DNA of 64,000 nt from Phytoseiulus persimilis. Taxonomy: Eukaryota; Arthropoda; Arachnida; Mesostigmata; Phytoseiidae. Shown piece by piece: positions 42,277 to 53,429 of this stretch. The notes under the pieces are model-generated. The model was given only the letters and a program-made list of their open reading frames with translations. It was not told the origin of the DNA and searched no databases. A program made the position numbers and the translations under genes. Location: the NCBI GenBank assembly GCA_037576195.1, contig CM075104.1, forward strand, positions 11,734,211-11,798,210. The letters are read 5' to 3'. Each line of letters starts with the position of its first letter. Positions within the stretch are counted from its first letter, which is position 1.

Positions 42277-42970
42277 ATGCCTAAGTTCGGAATCGCCAAG
42301 TGTGCAGTTTGTCATGTTCGCCTTGATAAGGGAGTGGGCAGAAGTAAGATCGTGCGAACGCCGGAAGAGGCCGCAAGATTCACTGACTACCACGGCACGC
42401 AGATATCTCTGGACGATTCCCTCTGCGGACGCTGCCGTATCTTACGAGGTAGCACCGGAGGATCTTCATCGAGTGAGGTTTTTGGAGCGCACAGAACTCA
42501 CGACTCCAACAGATCAAGGCCACCGACCTAACCGACTTCCCGGGCCTGACGCGTGAGGATTTACTCCTGTTGACTTCAGGACCGTTTCAACTCAAGCTGG
42601 CATGCTCGTACTTGGCGGAACTCTTGACACCCGACAATAATGCCCTACTGAGGTTTGTCAAAGAAACACCCAATTTCGTTCGTCTAAAAATCAGGTCGCG
42701 CCATTGTGGACCCAGCAGCAGAAAAAACTACCATGTATTCATCGATTACGAACCAAACCTGCATCAACTCGACGGCATTCGGAGATACTGGTGTGACTGT
42801 CCTGATGGGCACGGACAGTGGGCTGCTGTTCGCATGTGGCCGCGTGCATCTACTACCTGTCTTTCGCCAGGCATGAGCCGCGAATTCGGCTGCCGGCACC
42901 AGAGCTAACGGATCTCTTCTTGCCATCTGGAGACGATACAGAGTCAGAAGACGAGGGAACCAACACTTGA
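42277..42970 (+). pseudogene. SWIM-type zinc-finger protein gene, frameshifted
   Basis: From ATG 42277 a Cys-rich N-terminal domain (KCAVCHVRLD ... LCGRCR) is encoded. The frame changes between about 42450 and 42513, by a short intron or a shift. It continues with DFPGLTREDLLLLTSGPFQLK, a conserved block (LKIRSRHC, YHVFIDYEP) and the first half of a SWIM finger (WCDCPDG). A one-base loss near 42808 moves the frame; in the new frame the finger is completed (ARTVGCCSHVAACIYYLSF) and an acidic tail ends at TGA 42968-42970. SWIM fingers bind nucleic acid or protein and occur in some transposase families. This family is common in animal genomes, but I cannot name its function. Its place between long TIRs suggests it belongs to the transposon. 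Confidence 0.7.
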
Positions 42971-43089
42971 GGAGCGAGAATAAACGAAACCGCTCGAGAC
43001 CACCGAACGTGTTCTCTTTTTTTGCTCGAGGTCGATTTCTCCGAGAGTGTCTCGGCTCATAACATGATTCTTTCTTGCTTTGGGCCTGA

Positions 43090-43335
43090 CACGGTCAGAT
43101 TATTTTGGAGTTTGTTCGGGATCGACCAATCTGACCATACTTTTTACAAGTCTGGAGGGGTGATTCCGGGACCGATCTGACCATACTTTTCTGACTATGG
43201 GAGAGTGATTCCGGGACCGATCTGACCATACTTTTCAAAAGCTGGAAGGTGATTCCGGGGCCAATCTGACCATACTTTTGGGGTCTGGACAGGTGATTCC
43301 GGGATCGATCTGACCAAACTTTTGGGTGTCTGAGC
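43090..43335 (-). repeat. 45-mer units in right arm of element B
   Basis: Five to six diverged units with GATTCCGGGACCGATCTGACC cores split by substitutions, inverted relative to those at 41955. Confidence 0.85.
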
Positions 43336-43917
43336 GGCTGATTCCGTGTACTCCACGGCTCAGAATATGATTTTCCCTGGCTCGGGGCCTTCCACCATCA
43401 AATATTCTGGAGTTTGAGCATGAAACTCGATGGATCCAGGGTGACCAACGACAGTTTTTTAGTTTTTTCATCTTGGTCCCCCAAATATTTTTTGATCTAT
43501 CTATCGCATTGTGCTCGCACTGAAGGGGGGCATAATATGACACAAACTATTATAGAAAGTGGTCAACCTCCAGGAAGTGTGTTAGAAACATTCACTTTGA
43601 AGATAGTCATTTTTAAGGTATTAAAATTGATCGTGGAAAAACTCTGACGGACGCATCAGAAAGCTGGATTCACGAGCTTTCCAAAACCCACTTTATGAGC
43701 TCTGAACTCCTTCAGATAACGGAGATAAGAGCATTTCAAGTTTCCAAATCTCGCTCGATTTTCATCGGTCCAGAAGATGTTTCATACTATAAAAAAAAAA
43801 CCGAGGCAGCTAGTAGCCCGCCGACTGGGCAGAAAGTGTTCTCTTGGGATGGGGTATCCACAACAATATATCTCATTCGAATCCCTGACCCAAGGCCAAA
43901 AGTGCCGAGACCCTTTC

Positions 43918-44092
43918 GGCTCCCATTGTACCATTCGAGCTGAGGTCTACCAAGGCAGTGCACGGTGAAGGTTTTGGCTCGCTGATGAGGGCGCTAGACA
44001 AAAGCTTCTTCCGCGCGGCTTCTTGCGGTTCTGGAACCGCAGAATCTTGCGGTTCCTTCCGGTTCCAGAACCGCGGTTCGGAACCGCTGCGA
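43918..44092. repeat. GGTTC/GAACC-rich palindromic terminus, right
   Basis: After about 70 bp of unrecognised sequence, 43990-44092 is dense in GCGGTTC and GAACCGC motifs in both orientations, ending CTGCGATGCCTA. It mirrors the left terminus at 37841-37900. Immediately right of it the LINE frame resumes. Confidence 0.45.
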
Positions 44093-45312
44093 TGCCTATC
44101 CAACACTCAAGAAATGGAAATACCACCGGTCTTGGTGAGCGAAGTCACCGCAGCCGCAGGAAGAATCGCGTCGAGCGAGGCCCCGGGCCCGGAAGGAATT
44201 CCGCCGGAGGTTACCAAGATTCTTTTCTCCCGTTGGCCTGGAATTGTGAGCAAGCTCGTGGAGAGCATCCTGCAGAGTGGAGTCTTCCCCCAGACATGGA
44301 AGACTGAAAAACTCTACCTTATCCCAAAGCCGGGGAAGGAGGACGCTCTTCGACCGATTTGCCTCCTAAACACCTTGGCAAAGGGAACGGAAATCGTTAT
44401 CAACCGGAGACTACAGCGAGAAGAGGAGGCTGGAGAAGAGGACAGGCTGTCTGAGAACCACATCGGCTTCAGACAGGGGGTTCGACCATGTCAGCAATCG
44501 AAAAGGTTATGGCAGCCGTCCTGTCTCATGCCGTAGATGTCTCATCATACTGCTGGACGTCACGAACGCCTTTAACTCCATAGAGTAGAGCGTGATTCTC
44601 GACAGCCTGAGGAGGAGAGGAGTTTCACCGTACCTTCGAAGAATAATTGGCTCTTACCTGCAGACACGCTGCGTGGTCGATGAGGAGAGAACGAAGCACC
44701 AGATGTCCGCCGGGGTCCCCCAGGGCTCGGTGCTCGGGACCACTGTTTGGAACATCGGATACGACGACGTACTTCGCATACGACTGCATCAACGTTAGCC
44801 TCGGCGGACGACTTGGCCCTCATAACGGTCGTCAGGTCGATCCAAGAACTCGACGAGATACTACGAGACGCATTGGACAGCTCAAGGGAAGGAAGGAAAG
44901 AGTCCCGCGGGTCCAGTTCGAGGGACACCCGGTCACCATGGGTCGTTCAGCGAGACACTTGGAAGTGAGGATCTAATGGGAGGCAACGGACGTGGAACAC
45001 GTTGAGCATGTAACACAGCGCGCGACGAAAGTCGCAATGGACATCGCGAAAATACTGCCCCGCACCCACGGAGCCACAGAGGCTCAGGGGCGAGTCCAGG
45101 CCACTGTGGCACAATCGATCGCTTTGTACGCAGCACCTGCATGGGCGCCCATGGCACTCAGATTACAGAAGAACAGGGGCATGCTCGAAAAGGCACAGAG
45201 GCTAACCCGCAGCTACCGCACCGTCTCTACCGCAGCAGTCTTAGTCCTGGCAAGGACACTCCCATGGCCGATCCTTGCAGAGGAGGGAACTGAACTGTAC
45301 AGGGCTTCAATA
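44093..45312 (+). pseudogene. R1-like LINE ORF2 fragment g (RT to post-RT), broken
   Basis: It opens with NTQEMEIPPVLVSEV and APGPEGIPPEVTKI, continues through LYLIPKPGKEDALRPICLL and NHIGFRQG, and then shows motif A (ILLDVTNAFNS) and motif B (GVPQGSVLGTTVWN). The catalytic motif is changed to SADDLALI, the tyrosine of YADD being serine. The post-RT region (SIALYAAPAWAPMAL, TVSTAAVLVLARTLPW) follows at 45000-45290. There are several stops and shifts. It stops at about 45312, where an opposite-strand LINE begins. It is probably the continuation of fragment f at 37250. Confidence 0.82.
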
Positions 45313-45871
45313 ATCAGAGACCAGCCATATGACTCAGGCACCGATGACCGCTTGCTCCACAGCTTGTACAGAAAGCTCCTGCTGCTTTACAACCCTTGCC
45401 TATGTGGCCGTTGCCTCCGCATCGGTAGCACTTCCTCTCTTTCGTTTCTCCTACTGAGCAGGTGTTGGATTCATACCCCACTTTCTGACACCTGTAGCGG
45501 ATGAAGACATCGTACAATTATTTCACGCGGCAGAGTTGCCATCCGATCTTGATCCTTCCCATCTGAAGCATACTTTCAGCGTCGGATTCGGATAGTCAGA
45601 CCAAGGCTGTTCTTTTCCTTGATTTTGTTCCTCTTATCTGTTCCACTCGAACGTACGTTTCCTGTTGTCTTCCCAATGCGTTTCTGACTTCTTTATAGAT
45701 CTCAGACTCGTCAGTGACCGTGTCCATGCGAGGCACTATGATGGTGGAGTTCAGCCCAGAGCCGTGCGCCGCGCCGTAGATCCGCCGGCGGGCGGCGTCG
45801 CCGAGGGTGGGATGGCCCCGCCAGTCGGCGGCGGAGCGCCGGCGCCTGACCTCGTGATTGAGTGCCACAAG

Positions 45872-45914
45872 TAGGGGCTCGCAAGAATACGCGAGTCCGA
45901 GTTCGCGACCCCTG
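45872..45914. mobile_element. 43-bp miniature hAT remnant
   Basis: The segment starts TAGGGGCTCGC and ends GCGACCCCTG, with CGAGTCCGAG inside, like the termini of the hAT at 4540-10086. It is flanked by GCCACAAG (45864-45871) and GCCACAAA (45915-45922), a 7-of-8 match expected of a worn hAT duplication. Almost nothing but the two tips remains. Confidence 0.7.
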
Positions 45915-46069
45915 GCCACAAAGCTCGTATCATGGTCCCAGTAACAGAGCGCAGTTAGACATGCACGAGAAGCTTCGATCAGCGGACTACGCCAACGAAT
46001 CGGCTCTGTCTGTTGGCATGATGCGGCGTTATTTCCGCACGAACGTGAACCGGAGTCGAACCGGACCAT

Positions 46070-46700
46070 TGGAGGTCGTCAGCGATCGCGTGCTTTCTTT
46101 GCGTATCGTTGGAAAGATCGGTTATGCCTCAAATTGGATCCAAGCGGCTTTCAATCGATGCCTCCGACTGTCTCGAAGGCTTGAGAATAGAATACACCCA
46201 GATACTTGACGATCCAAGTTTCGCTTCGAATTACAGTTCATCTTTCCCGTTGCGGAAAATTGAAAAAATGTGAAGCTCCCACTGGCTCATTCTAAGTCTG
46301 CGAGTGCATGAATCATACTACATCGTTGAGTATGATATGAAAATTGTGACTGCCCTATCAAGATGTTTCGAGTATTGAATCTGGAATTGATATAGTGCAC
46401 GTTGAGCCTGAACTACTCTAGAGGACAGGAGGAATTGAGAGATGACCTTTGTGAGTTATTTCGCTGACGGACAGGCACTCCTCGCGACGAACAGGTTGGA
46501 TCCCAGAAGCCATGGGTAAGAACCTGGGAAGTGGCGATCGTCCCCGCCGCCTTTTTTTCCGTCCGCCGCCGCCGCCGTCGAAACCCCCACGGCCCACAGC
46601 TCTGGGTCAGCCGCGTTCTCGCGCTCATTTTGAGCTCATCAGAGATGTATTTGGCTAGCCTCTCCTGTCCTCCACTTTTCCTCCCCCGAATCTAGATCCT
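46070..46700. other. Stretch inside the LINE ORF1 region with no clear gene
   Basis: Only short open frames are present. Part of 46413-46628 on the minus strand could be decayed ORF1 sequence. I see no other feature. Confidence 0.3.
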
Positions 46701-47810
46701 GAGACATCCTCCTGTTTGGCGCACGCCTCGGACGTCAACTTCAAGAGCTTTGGACGTTTCCATGTCGATATTGCTGCGGAGGTTTTTGAGGACATCGGCA
46801 AAGCTTGTTTCTCCTGTTTCGACGAGGATTATTCTTTCGTTCCGTCTCGAGGACTTCTCGCTGTCTGTTTGTCTCTTGTCTGCTGACCTCTTGGCGGGAT
46901 CTCGCAGTGACTTGAGCGAGAGCTCTGCTTCGCCTTCAGTGCCATTGACGATCCAACATGCCTCCGCGAGTTACCTAATTAGTTCGTGGTCGGAGTTACA
47001 CGGTATCTTTATCAGGACCTTTTCTTCGCCTCTATGACAGCTCATTTTCACCTGCTCTGCCACCCTCTGAAGTATTTCTGCGATGTCTATCGGTATAGTG
47101 GCGCTCTTGATCTTCCCCACGATGAGGGTTCTCTTCTCTTCTCAGACTTGTGAGGCACCTGCTCTAAGGAGCGTAGGCGACCGCAGTGAAGGTGGAGAGT
47201 CGACTTCACCGTCCTCCAGGCTGTGGATTTCCTTGACCGCGCTGTTTGTTCCGCATTTGCGTTTCGCACATATCTCACAGGGTTTCGTCTCAGCTTGTAT
47301 CGGGAGCGTCACACTCTCGAGCCTCGTTGCTCCCCTGATGACTTCTTGGGTGATCTTCTTGACTACTTTTGCGGTGTTATGGACTCCGCTCTCATATAAT
47401 TCTTCAGTTTTCTTCTTGATTAAACTATTGACTTCTCCAGCACTTCTTTCTTCTGAGTCGCAGGTTTGTGCTTCCTTCTCGGGCTCTTCCCCATCTGTAA
47501 AAGGAGTGTCCTTGCGCATCTTGCTACTCCTGGATTCACTCTCCGATGTAGGCCTTTCTACCCTTAGGGTTGCTTCTGGGTGCAATCGGATTGGGCGTGT
47601 AGGCTCTTGCATCTTGTCCTTGTTAGCCTTTGCGGGTCCAACGGCGTCTGGGTTTGCCTCTGTGGCGTTTTCTGTTCCTTCTTTTACCACCACTTCGTCT
47701 TTCGTCTCCGTGTCCGAGGGGTTCTTGTCTGCCGTGCGCTTCATCTCCTCTTCATCGCCCTCCTCCCCGCCTTGAGAGCTCTTGCGAGGCGTTTTCGGCA
47801 AACCCATCTC

Positions 47811-50243
47811 CGAGATTCAACCTCCGAGTCTCCTCGATGTGTTCTGATATGGTCTGGAATCTCTGCGTCGTCTCCCTATACAGGTATCGCTATTCGGAGT
47901 TTGACCTCAACGTGATCTTGTCTTAAATGACGCCCTTAATTTGGTCCTCACTTGTTCTCGACCTGTCGGACTCGCCCAGAGGCCTCCCGGCACCGAAGTA
48001 TGTGAGCACGCGAGGGACAGAAAAGCTGACAAAACGCTTGGTTTGTTGACGTAGTGCATCGAGTCGCGTGCCGAAGACAACTCGAGAGTGTATACACCAC
48101 TCTAGCGCCACGGAGTATCTGCTCTGAGTTAAGCTAGCTACACGTGATTAACCACACGTGGGTGCGGCCGCGGAGATTCTTCAAGAGGCGGTACGGAAAC
48201 ACCTTCCACAGCGATCCAATTGTCTCAGGGTCTCGGGAGGCTGGGTCAGGTCACTATCGCATCTCGAAAAGGAATGTTCACTTTTCTAACAGAACGAACA
48301 TTGTCTTGCGCGATGGTCAGCGCGAATCAAGAGAGGGTCACACCGTTCACTGCCAACACCGAGATGTGGCTCTGCAGAGTCGTAACCAAACGACTGATGG
48401 CGGCGTAGTCGTATGGTGTAGAGTCTAGACACGTTGGGTAGCTTTCGGAGCTCACTGATCACTTCAGTCCCCTCAGAGTTCACTCAAGTTATTCATCTCA
48501 AGCAGCGAGTATACTAATTTGTTATTGGAGTCCGTCAGCTCTATGGCCTCCAGAATTATGAGAGAACGACTTCAACTCCGAACGAACCGATGTGTCGGAA
48601 ATACTGGGGTTCCAGACGTTTTCTGACGAGTCCCTCCCTCCACGATCATTGGGTTGAACTCACGAATCGTCAAAGCATGCCCACTAGTGCAGCCATGGCA
48701 TCCGCTTAGCCGTCGGCAGGAAAAACTGGATTTTCGGTGTGCAGTTCTTGGAACCTCGCCAACTCGCTCCTAATCGAGTTTGCGGTCATGGTACGGAGTC
48801 TGTTGAGCGATTACAGCCCGTTTTTCCTGTGCCTTTCGTCATCTTCATTTTCCAGACTGGGAAGCACGTCCTACACAATAGGCATCCTGTCCGTCGAAGA
48901 TCGCGAGATTCTGGTTTTCCGAGCTTACACTTGTATCCTGGTCACGGCACCAAACCGGGAGATACCGGCGGTGTCAATTTGACAAGCTAAGAACTTGAGA
49001 AGAAGACGGGGCGGTTTTTCCTGAAGAGACCAGCACGTATTCACTCATTTTGATATTATTCCTTTTCGCGCGTCGCTTCGCCACGCAGGCGCTCCTCTGA
49101 GGCCGCTCCTTTCCAAAATCGAGATCAGAGAGCCCTGTAGAGGAATACTTGAAAGGTTCGTCTTCCATCAAGCGAAATCAGGATCACCTCAAATCGGACC
49201 TTTCGGGGCCGATATTTCCGCTTCGCATTCGGACCCGATTGAAATTCGGGGCTCAGAACTTTTGCATCGACCGAATACTTTCTTGCAAGCACTCTCGAAT
49301 CCCGGTCTCGCAGTCCCGGTTTTGAATTTCACCGGCTCGCGGTCCCAGGGTGAACTCTGCGGTTACCCGCGAGCTTGCGGTCCCTGCTGCGGGCTTCGTG
49401 GAGCCCGCATCCAGAATCTTGACTATCTTCAATAGTTGGCAGATTTGGATGATGGTTATCTGGATAGAAAATGCCAGCCTCGGTCAAAACCTTTGTTTCG
49501 GTGCTTCATTGGTGCACGAGAATTCAGACAGCGGGTGACCCAGAAAGATGTCTCCATCAGAAACACACCAGTCCTCCCTTCCCGCCGCCAACAGCGAGAG
49601 AAAAGGAGCCAGCCCGAAAGCACCGGAAATCGTGAGGTGCCCATGAGCCCATGTGCGTCAAGTCAAAAGTGAGGGAGAGGATTAGAGACTGAGGCCCCTC
49701 AACCAGGGTTTTCAGCGAGCGTCGCAACTCTGGTTGGGCACTTGGGATCTCAACCCGATTTCGTTGGGCTACGATCCGATATGTCAATTTTTGAGCAGTT
49801 CGAATTTCATCCTTCCTCTCAGTTTCGGTCTAAATAATACGATTGCCTCCGTTGTCACCAAGATTTATTCCCAGGAAATGCTCAAAGAGAAATTAGCAAG
49901 TCAAGAGCATCGAAATTCACAGCCATGCCTCGATCGAACAGATGCTGAATTCAGAGCACCAACACACCCGGCATCTCCATATTAGTTGCAGTGCAGGAAT
50001 GTCTCCGAAACATGTAGTTCCTCGTACGATGGAACTCAACCGAGCTCTCTGGGATACGGAGCCGTCGGGAGAACGGTTCATGCCGGAAACTAACAGAACT
50101 CATTATGATGATAATTCCAAAGTTGAATTTGCCTGACTCATAGAGTTCAGTCGTGCGTTTGTGGAATTCAGTGGATATTTAAGCTGTGTTCCGTAACCTC
50201 CAGCATCATACTTGAGGGAGAACGCTCGACGTTTCTCTGATAC
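47811..50243. other. 2.4 kb without a recognised gene
   Basis: Both strands show only short, unrelated frames. Around 49280-49400 there are GGTCCC/GGGACC-rich imperfect palindromes resembling worn transposon tips. This is the 3' flank of the P450 gene; no AATAAA is obvious close to its stop codon. Confidence 0.4.
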
Positions 50244-53200
50244 TCAGTTTGAGCTTTTGCTGGTCTCCGTCGAAGGCAGAGTTTCGATTTCGATGAGCAG
50301 ATCCCCCTCCGATCTCATGGTGAACTCCCAAGAGAGTTGGACTTTGTCTTTGGGTGTGATACTTCTCCATTTGATGGCCCTGAGTAGGTAGATCAAGATG
50401 ATCTGGAATTCCGGGAGAAAGGTTCAAGAAATGTGAGTAGCGCATTGCAAACGTGAAGATCTCAGGTCACAGGCGTCCTGTGAGACCTCCCGGGACAGAG
50501 CCTCGACCATTCAACCCAGGTCGTCATCGAGAAGAACGAAACTCGTTACTTCTGCTTTGCGTCGTCGTAGGTGGAGTTACCAGACCAACACAAGGGTTGG
50601 TAGAACGATCACTAACCTTCAGCTCCATGAGTGCGAACCTCTGCCCCATGCAATTCCGAGGACCGGCCGAGAACGGCACGTAGGCCATTGGATTGGCTTT
50701 ATGGGGTGGGTTCTTCTCCAGAAACCGTTCAGGGTCAAACTTATCGGGATCAGGGAAGAACCGTGGATCGCGATGAAGATGGAATATCGAGATGAGCACT
50801 TGAACCCCAGCAGGAATGGTGTAGGTTTTTCCGTTTCCTGAAACAGAGAAATCTATAATCTGTTCATGCCGCTGAATGTTGCGTCAACTGACGACTGATA
50901 CGCGTACTCTGTCAAATTGTTCTTTTCCGCTACGAAACAAGGAATTTATGCTCTCCATAAGACTGACAATGGAATACCTTCGACTTCGAGGTCCGCATCA
51001 AGGAATCTACCGACGAGAGGGATAGGGGAGTAAACCCTCATAGACTCCTGCATATGGAGAATAAATTTCACGTATGTTCATGATTCTTGCTGGCTATTCT
51101 GACTTACATCAGATACTTCGACTGTAGCTCCGGACACAAACAAGAAAGGCTAATAAAATCTCAGCAGTCTGCAGAACAAGCGAGGCGATTGCTTACCTTG
51201 AGCGCAGCCTCGAGATACTTCAACGAGCTTAAATGCTCCGCGGCCACAGTAGCGTTCGGATCATCTCCCACTCGCTCGAACACCTCCTCGCGACAACGCT
51301 CCTGAACCTCGGGATGGTGACCAAGGAGGTAAATCGTCCACGTCAAAGCAGCTGCCGTAGTGTCCTGACCCTGGACCGAGAAGCGCTTTGAATGCTAACA
51401 CGTTTCAGTGACAGAAATCTGATCTTTATCGGAGTCCCATAACATTCAGATTGGACTCTGGAAACGGGTCTGAGATCCCTGACTACGAAGGATAATTCGA
51501 CTCACAGCGAAGAGGGTTCCATCCAACGCGGATTGAATTAGCTCCTCCGTAATCAGCTTGGGATTCTGTTCACGCAAATCGAGTATGAGATCCAAGTAAT
51601 TCCGGAATTTCTTCGGTTGAGAAGGGTCGTTGCTGTCCATTCCGGCCGCCTGTCTTTCTTCATGCTCCGTCATTTTCTCACGTATGATGCGACTGGAAAA
51701 CAGCGAACAAGAGCTGATGCCTTCTCTGTTCTATGATTCCAATGTATGCTCTCGATATCTAGACTGATTGGAGGCTTGAGAATGCAAGTTGGGAAAGCTC
51801 ACGCTGAAAGTCCACGCATTCTGTTTATAGCTCTCTTCATGATACTGCCGCTGCGAGTGAAGTTGTAATAGACAGCGTCGATCCACATCAGAGGGTTAAG
51901 CAGTCGCACCATGAGCTGTGTCTGCAATCTGGAAGCAAACCATCGCAATGTTCGGAAAACTAGCGAAAATGCCAACCAGAACTCGCTTTCATATCGCCTA
52001 GCGCCTGATCCGCTTGCATGGAACATCTCTATGCGCGGGATAATCCTGGACCGGCCGCGACATTTTCAGCTCGGAGCCCAGGTTTCGTCTTCAGAGGAAT
52101 AGAGTGTTTGAAATCCGTGGATTGACGATGCAAACACGCTCTTCTTGCCCGCGATGTCCCGTCTCATCGAGACCCAGAATAGGAGGCGGAGCCCCGCGGC
52201 CGAACGCAGCTCTTGAGGTGGCGGAACTCCATCTCCGAGCCCTGAAGCAGCAGGCTCATCGCTTACTTACTCTGACAGGGCGGCTCCATAAAAATTATCG
52301 GTAGACATCGCATTCAGGTCGTGACCCATGGAGACTTCTGTGAAACGTTCGAAGAGTTAAGAACCAGAAAAAAACAGCGCTGCGCAGAAACCGTATTGCC
52401 GAAGAGTCCACCGAGAATGTCTGATTTTCGGCTCACCGGCTATTATATTTATCGTGCATCTCGACGTTTCTCGGAAGAGGCGGATCTCTCCTTCTGCAGA
52501 GCATTTTTTCAAATGCTGAACGAAGGCTGAGGCGTGCCTGTTGAAACATTCCATATAGTTTTCGAGCGCTTTGAAGTGTACGGCGGGGGTCGAAAATTTC
52601 CGCAGAAAACGCCACTGATTGCCGGCCCTGAAATATCGAAAATTACGTTCAATCATGCAGCTCTAGATCCTGAGAATCATTAGCTTGTTACAGCACGGGG
52701 AAATCTCGCTGGGTGCGTGGAGATCCCACTCACGTTGTCGCGATTGAGCCGGGAATGAATGCCTCCAAGAATTTGTATACCATCGGCTTGGCTATATTCA
52801 CGGGGTCCTTTAATAGCGGTCCAGCACTCTCCACCGAGGTGAAGAACACCATAGGCGTGAAGCCGAAATATATTTTGGAGACTCCCACGTTTGGTTCAGC
52901 GTATTGTTGTACCATGTTGCAGATCATTTTCGCGGCTCCTGCAATCAAGTTTCACGGGTGCGTATCAAAACTCAGAGAATAACTGTTTGCTTTCCGAGCG
53001 AACAACTCCGCCATGGCGACCTCCTCGCAGAATCTGCGATTCTGATCCACAATCGAGGTCGAGAATCCATCGGCAATCGCTATTCTATGTGATAGCCTTT
53101 CGTAAGGATTATTTCTCTGCAATCTCATACGGGGAATCGGAAGCGGGTTGTATACAGAATAACTCAACGCGACTCCGGGACCCACCGCAGGTGATAGCCA

Positions 53201-53429
53201 TGTCCTTTCGCATCCTCTTCCTCTTTCGAATTTGTCTCATAACGAACGATGGTGGGAACGTGTCGTCCGGCCCAGGAACGCTTCTGAGATACACGTATCT
53301 CCGGATCCATTCCACGAATATTTTCGATAGGAGCACGACGCATGTCGTCACCAGAATCGAAACGAGGTTTCGTTCGAGGAATACGAAAAGCACGCTGGCA
53401 CGAGGATTGAGAGCCCGCACGAAGTCCAT
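50244..53429 (-). CDS. Cytochrome P450 (clan 4 / CYP4-like), ten exons, intact
   Basis: Exons on the minus strand: 53429-53186, 52938-52734, 52627-52437, 52337-52271, 51928-51803, 51692-51506, 51370-51197, 51047-50978, 50837-50617 and 50402-50244. All inferred introns are GT-AG, phases agree, and the total is 1,644 nt (547 residues). The first donor is the least certain. The product has an N-terminal membrane anchor (LVSILVTTCVVLL) and VPGP hinge, helix C NQWRFLRK, helix I FAGQDTTAAA, helix K ESMR, FDPERF and the haem loop FSAGPRNCMG with the cysteine ligand. Such enzymes are ER-bound monooxygenases acting on fatty acids, hormones or xenobiotics; the substrate cannot be told. The canonical CYP4 helix-I extension is not exact. 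It is the only clear host gene here. Confidence 0.9.

Larger units (their letters stand above)
41367..43917. mobile_element. Long-TIR element B carrying a SWIM zinc-finger gene
   Basis: Left arm 41367 to about 42125 and right arm about 43090 to 43917 are inverted repeats of roughly 750-800 bp. The ends read GAAAGGGTCTCGGCA and its complement, with an 11-bp insertion on the left. Element A ends three bases away with a very similar terminus, so the two are probably related families. Both arms contain a few 45-mer units next to the unique central region, which holds a SWIM-domain gene. No certain target duplication is seen. I infer a DNA transposon whose own gene is the SWIM protein or whose transposase is lost. 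Confidence 0.72.
45314..47810 (-). pseudogene. LINE ORF1 (gag-like) on the minus strand, broken
   Basis: From 47807 the minus strand encodes a charged acidic N-terminus (MGLPKTPRKSSQGG, DEEEMKRTADK). It continues with shifts through 47037-46660 (KVLIKIPCNSDHELI, FADVLKNLRSNIDMET). A later segment (MDTVTDESEIYKEVRNALG) at 45735-45600 precedes three zinc knuckles at 45517-45314 (CQKVGYESNTC, CYRCGGNGHIGKGC, CTSCGASGHRC). The order fits a gag-like ORF1. The stretch 45740-46700 between recognisable parts is hard to interpret; it includes a GC-rich segment and a miniature hAT. ORF2 is missing beyond 45314. Confidence 0.7.

Noticed and set aside
41367..43917. A MULE assignment for element B from its SWIM finger and long TIRs
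   Set aside because: I could not find a 9-bp target duplication or a transposase core, so the superfamily was left open.
47811..50243. Possible small host exons
   Set aside because: Short frames without splice-supported continuity or domain similarity; nothing could be defended.
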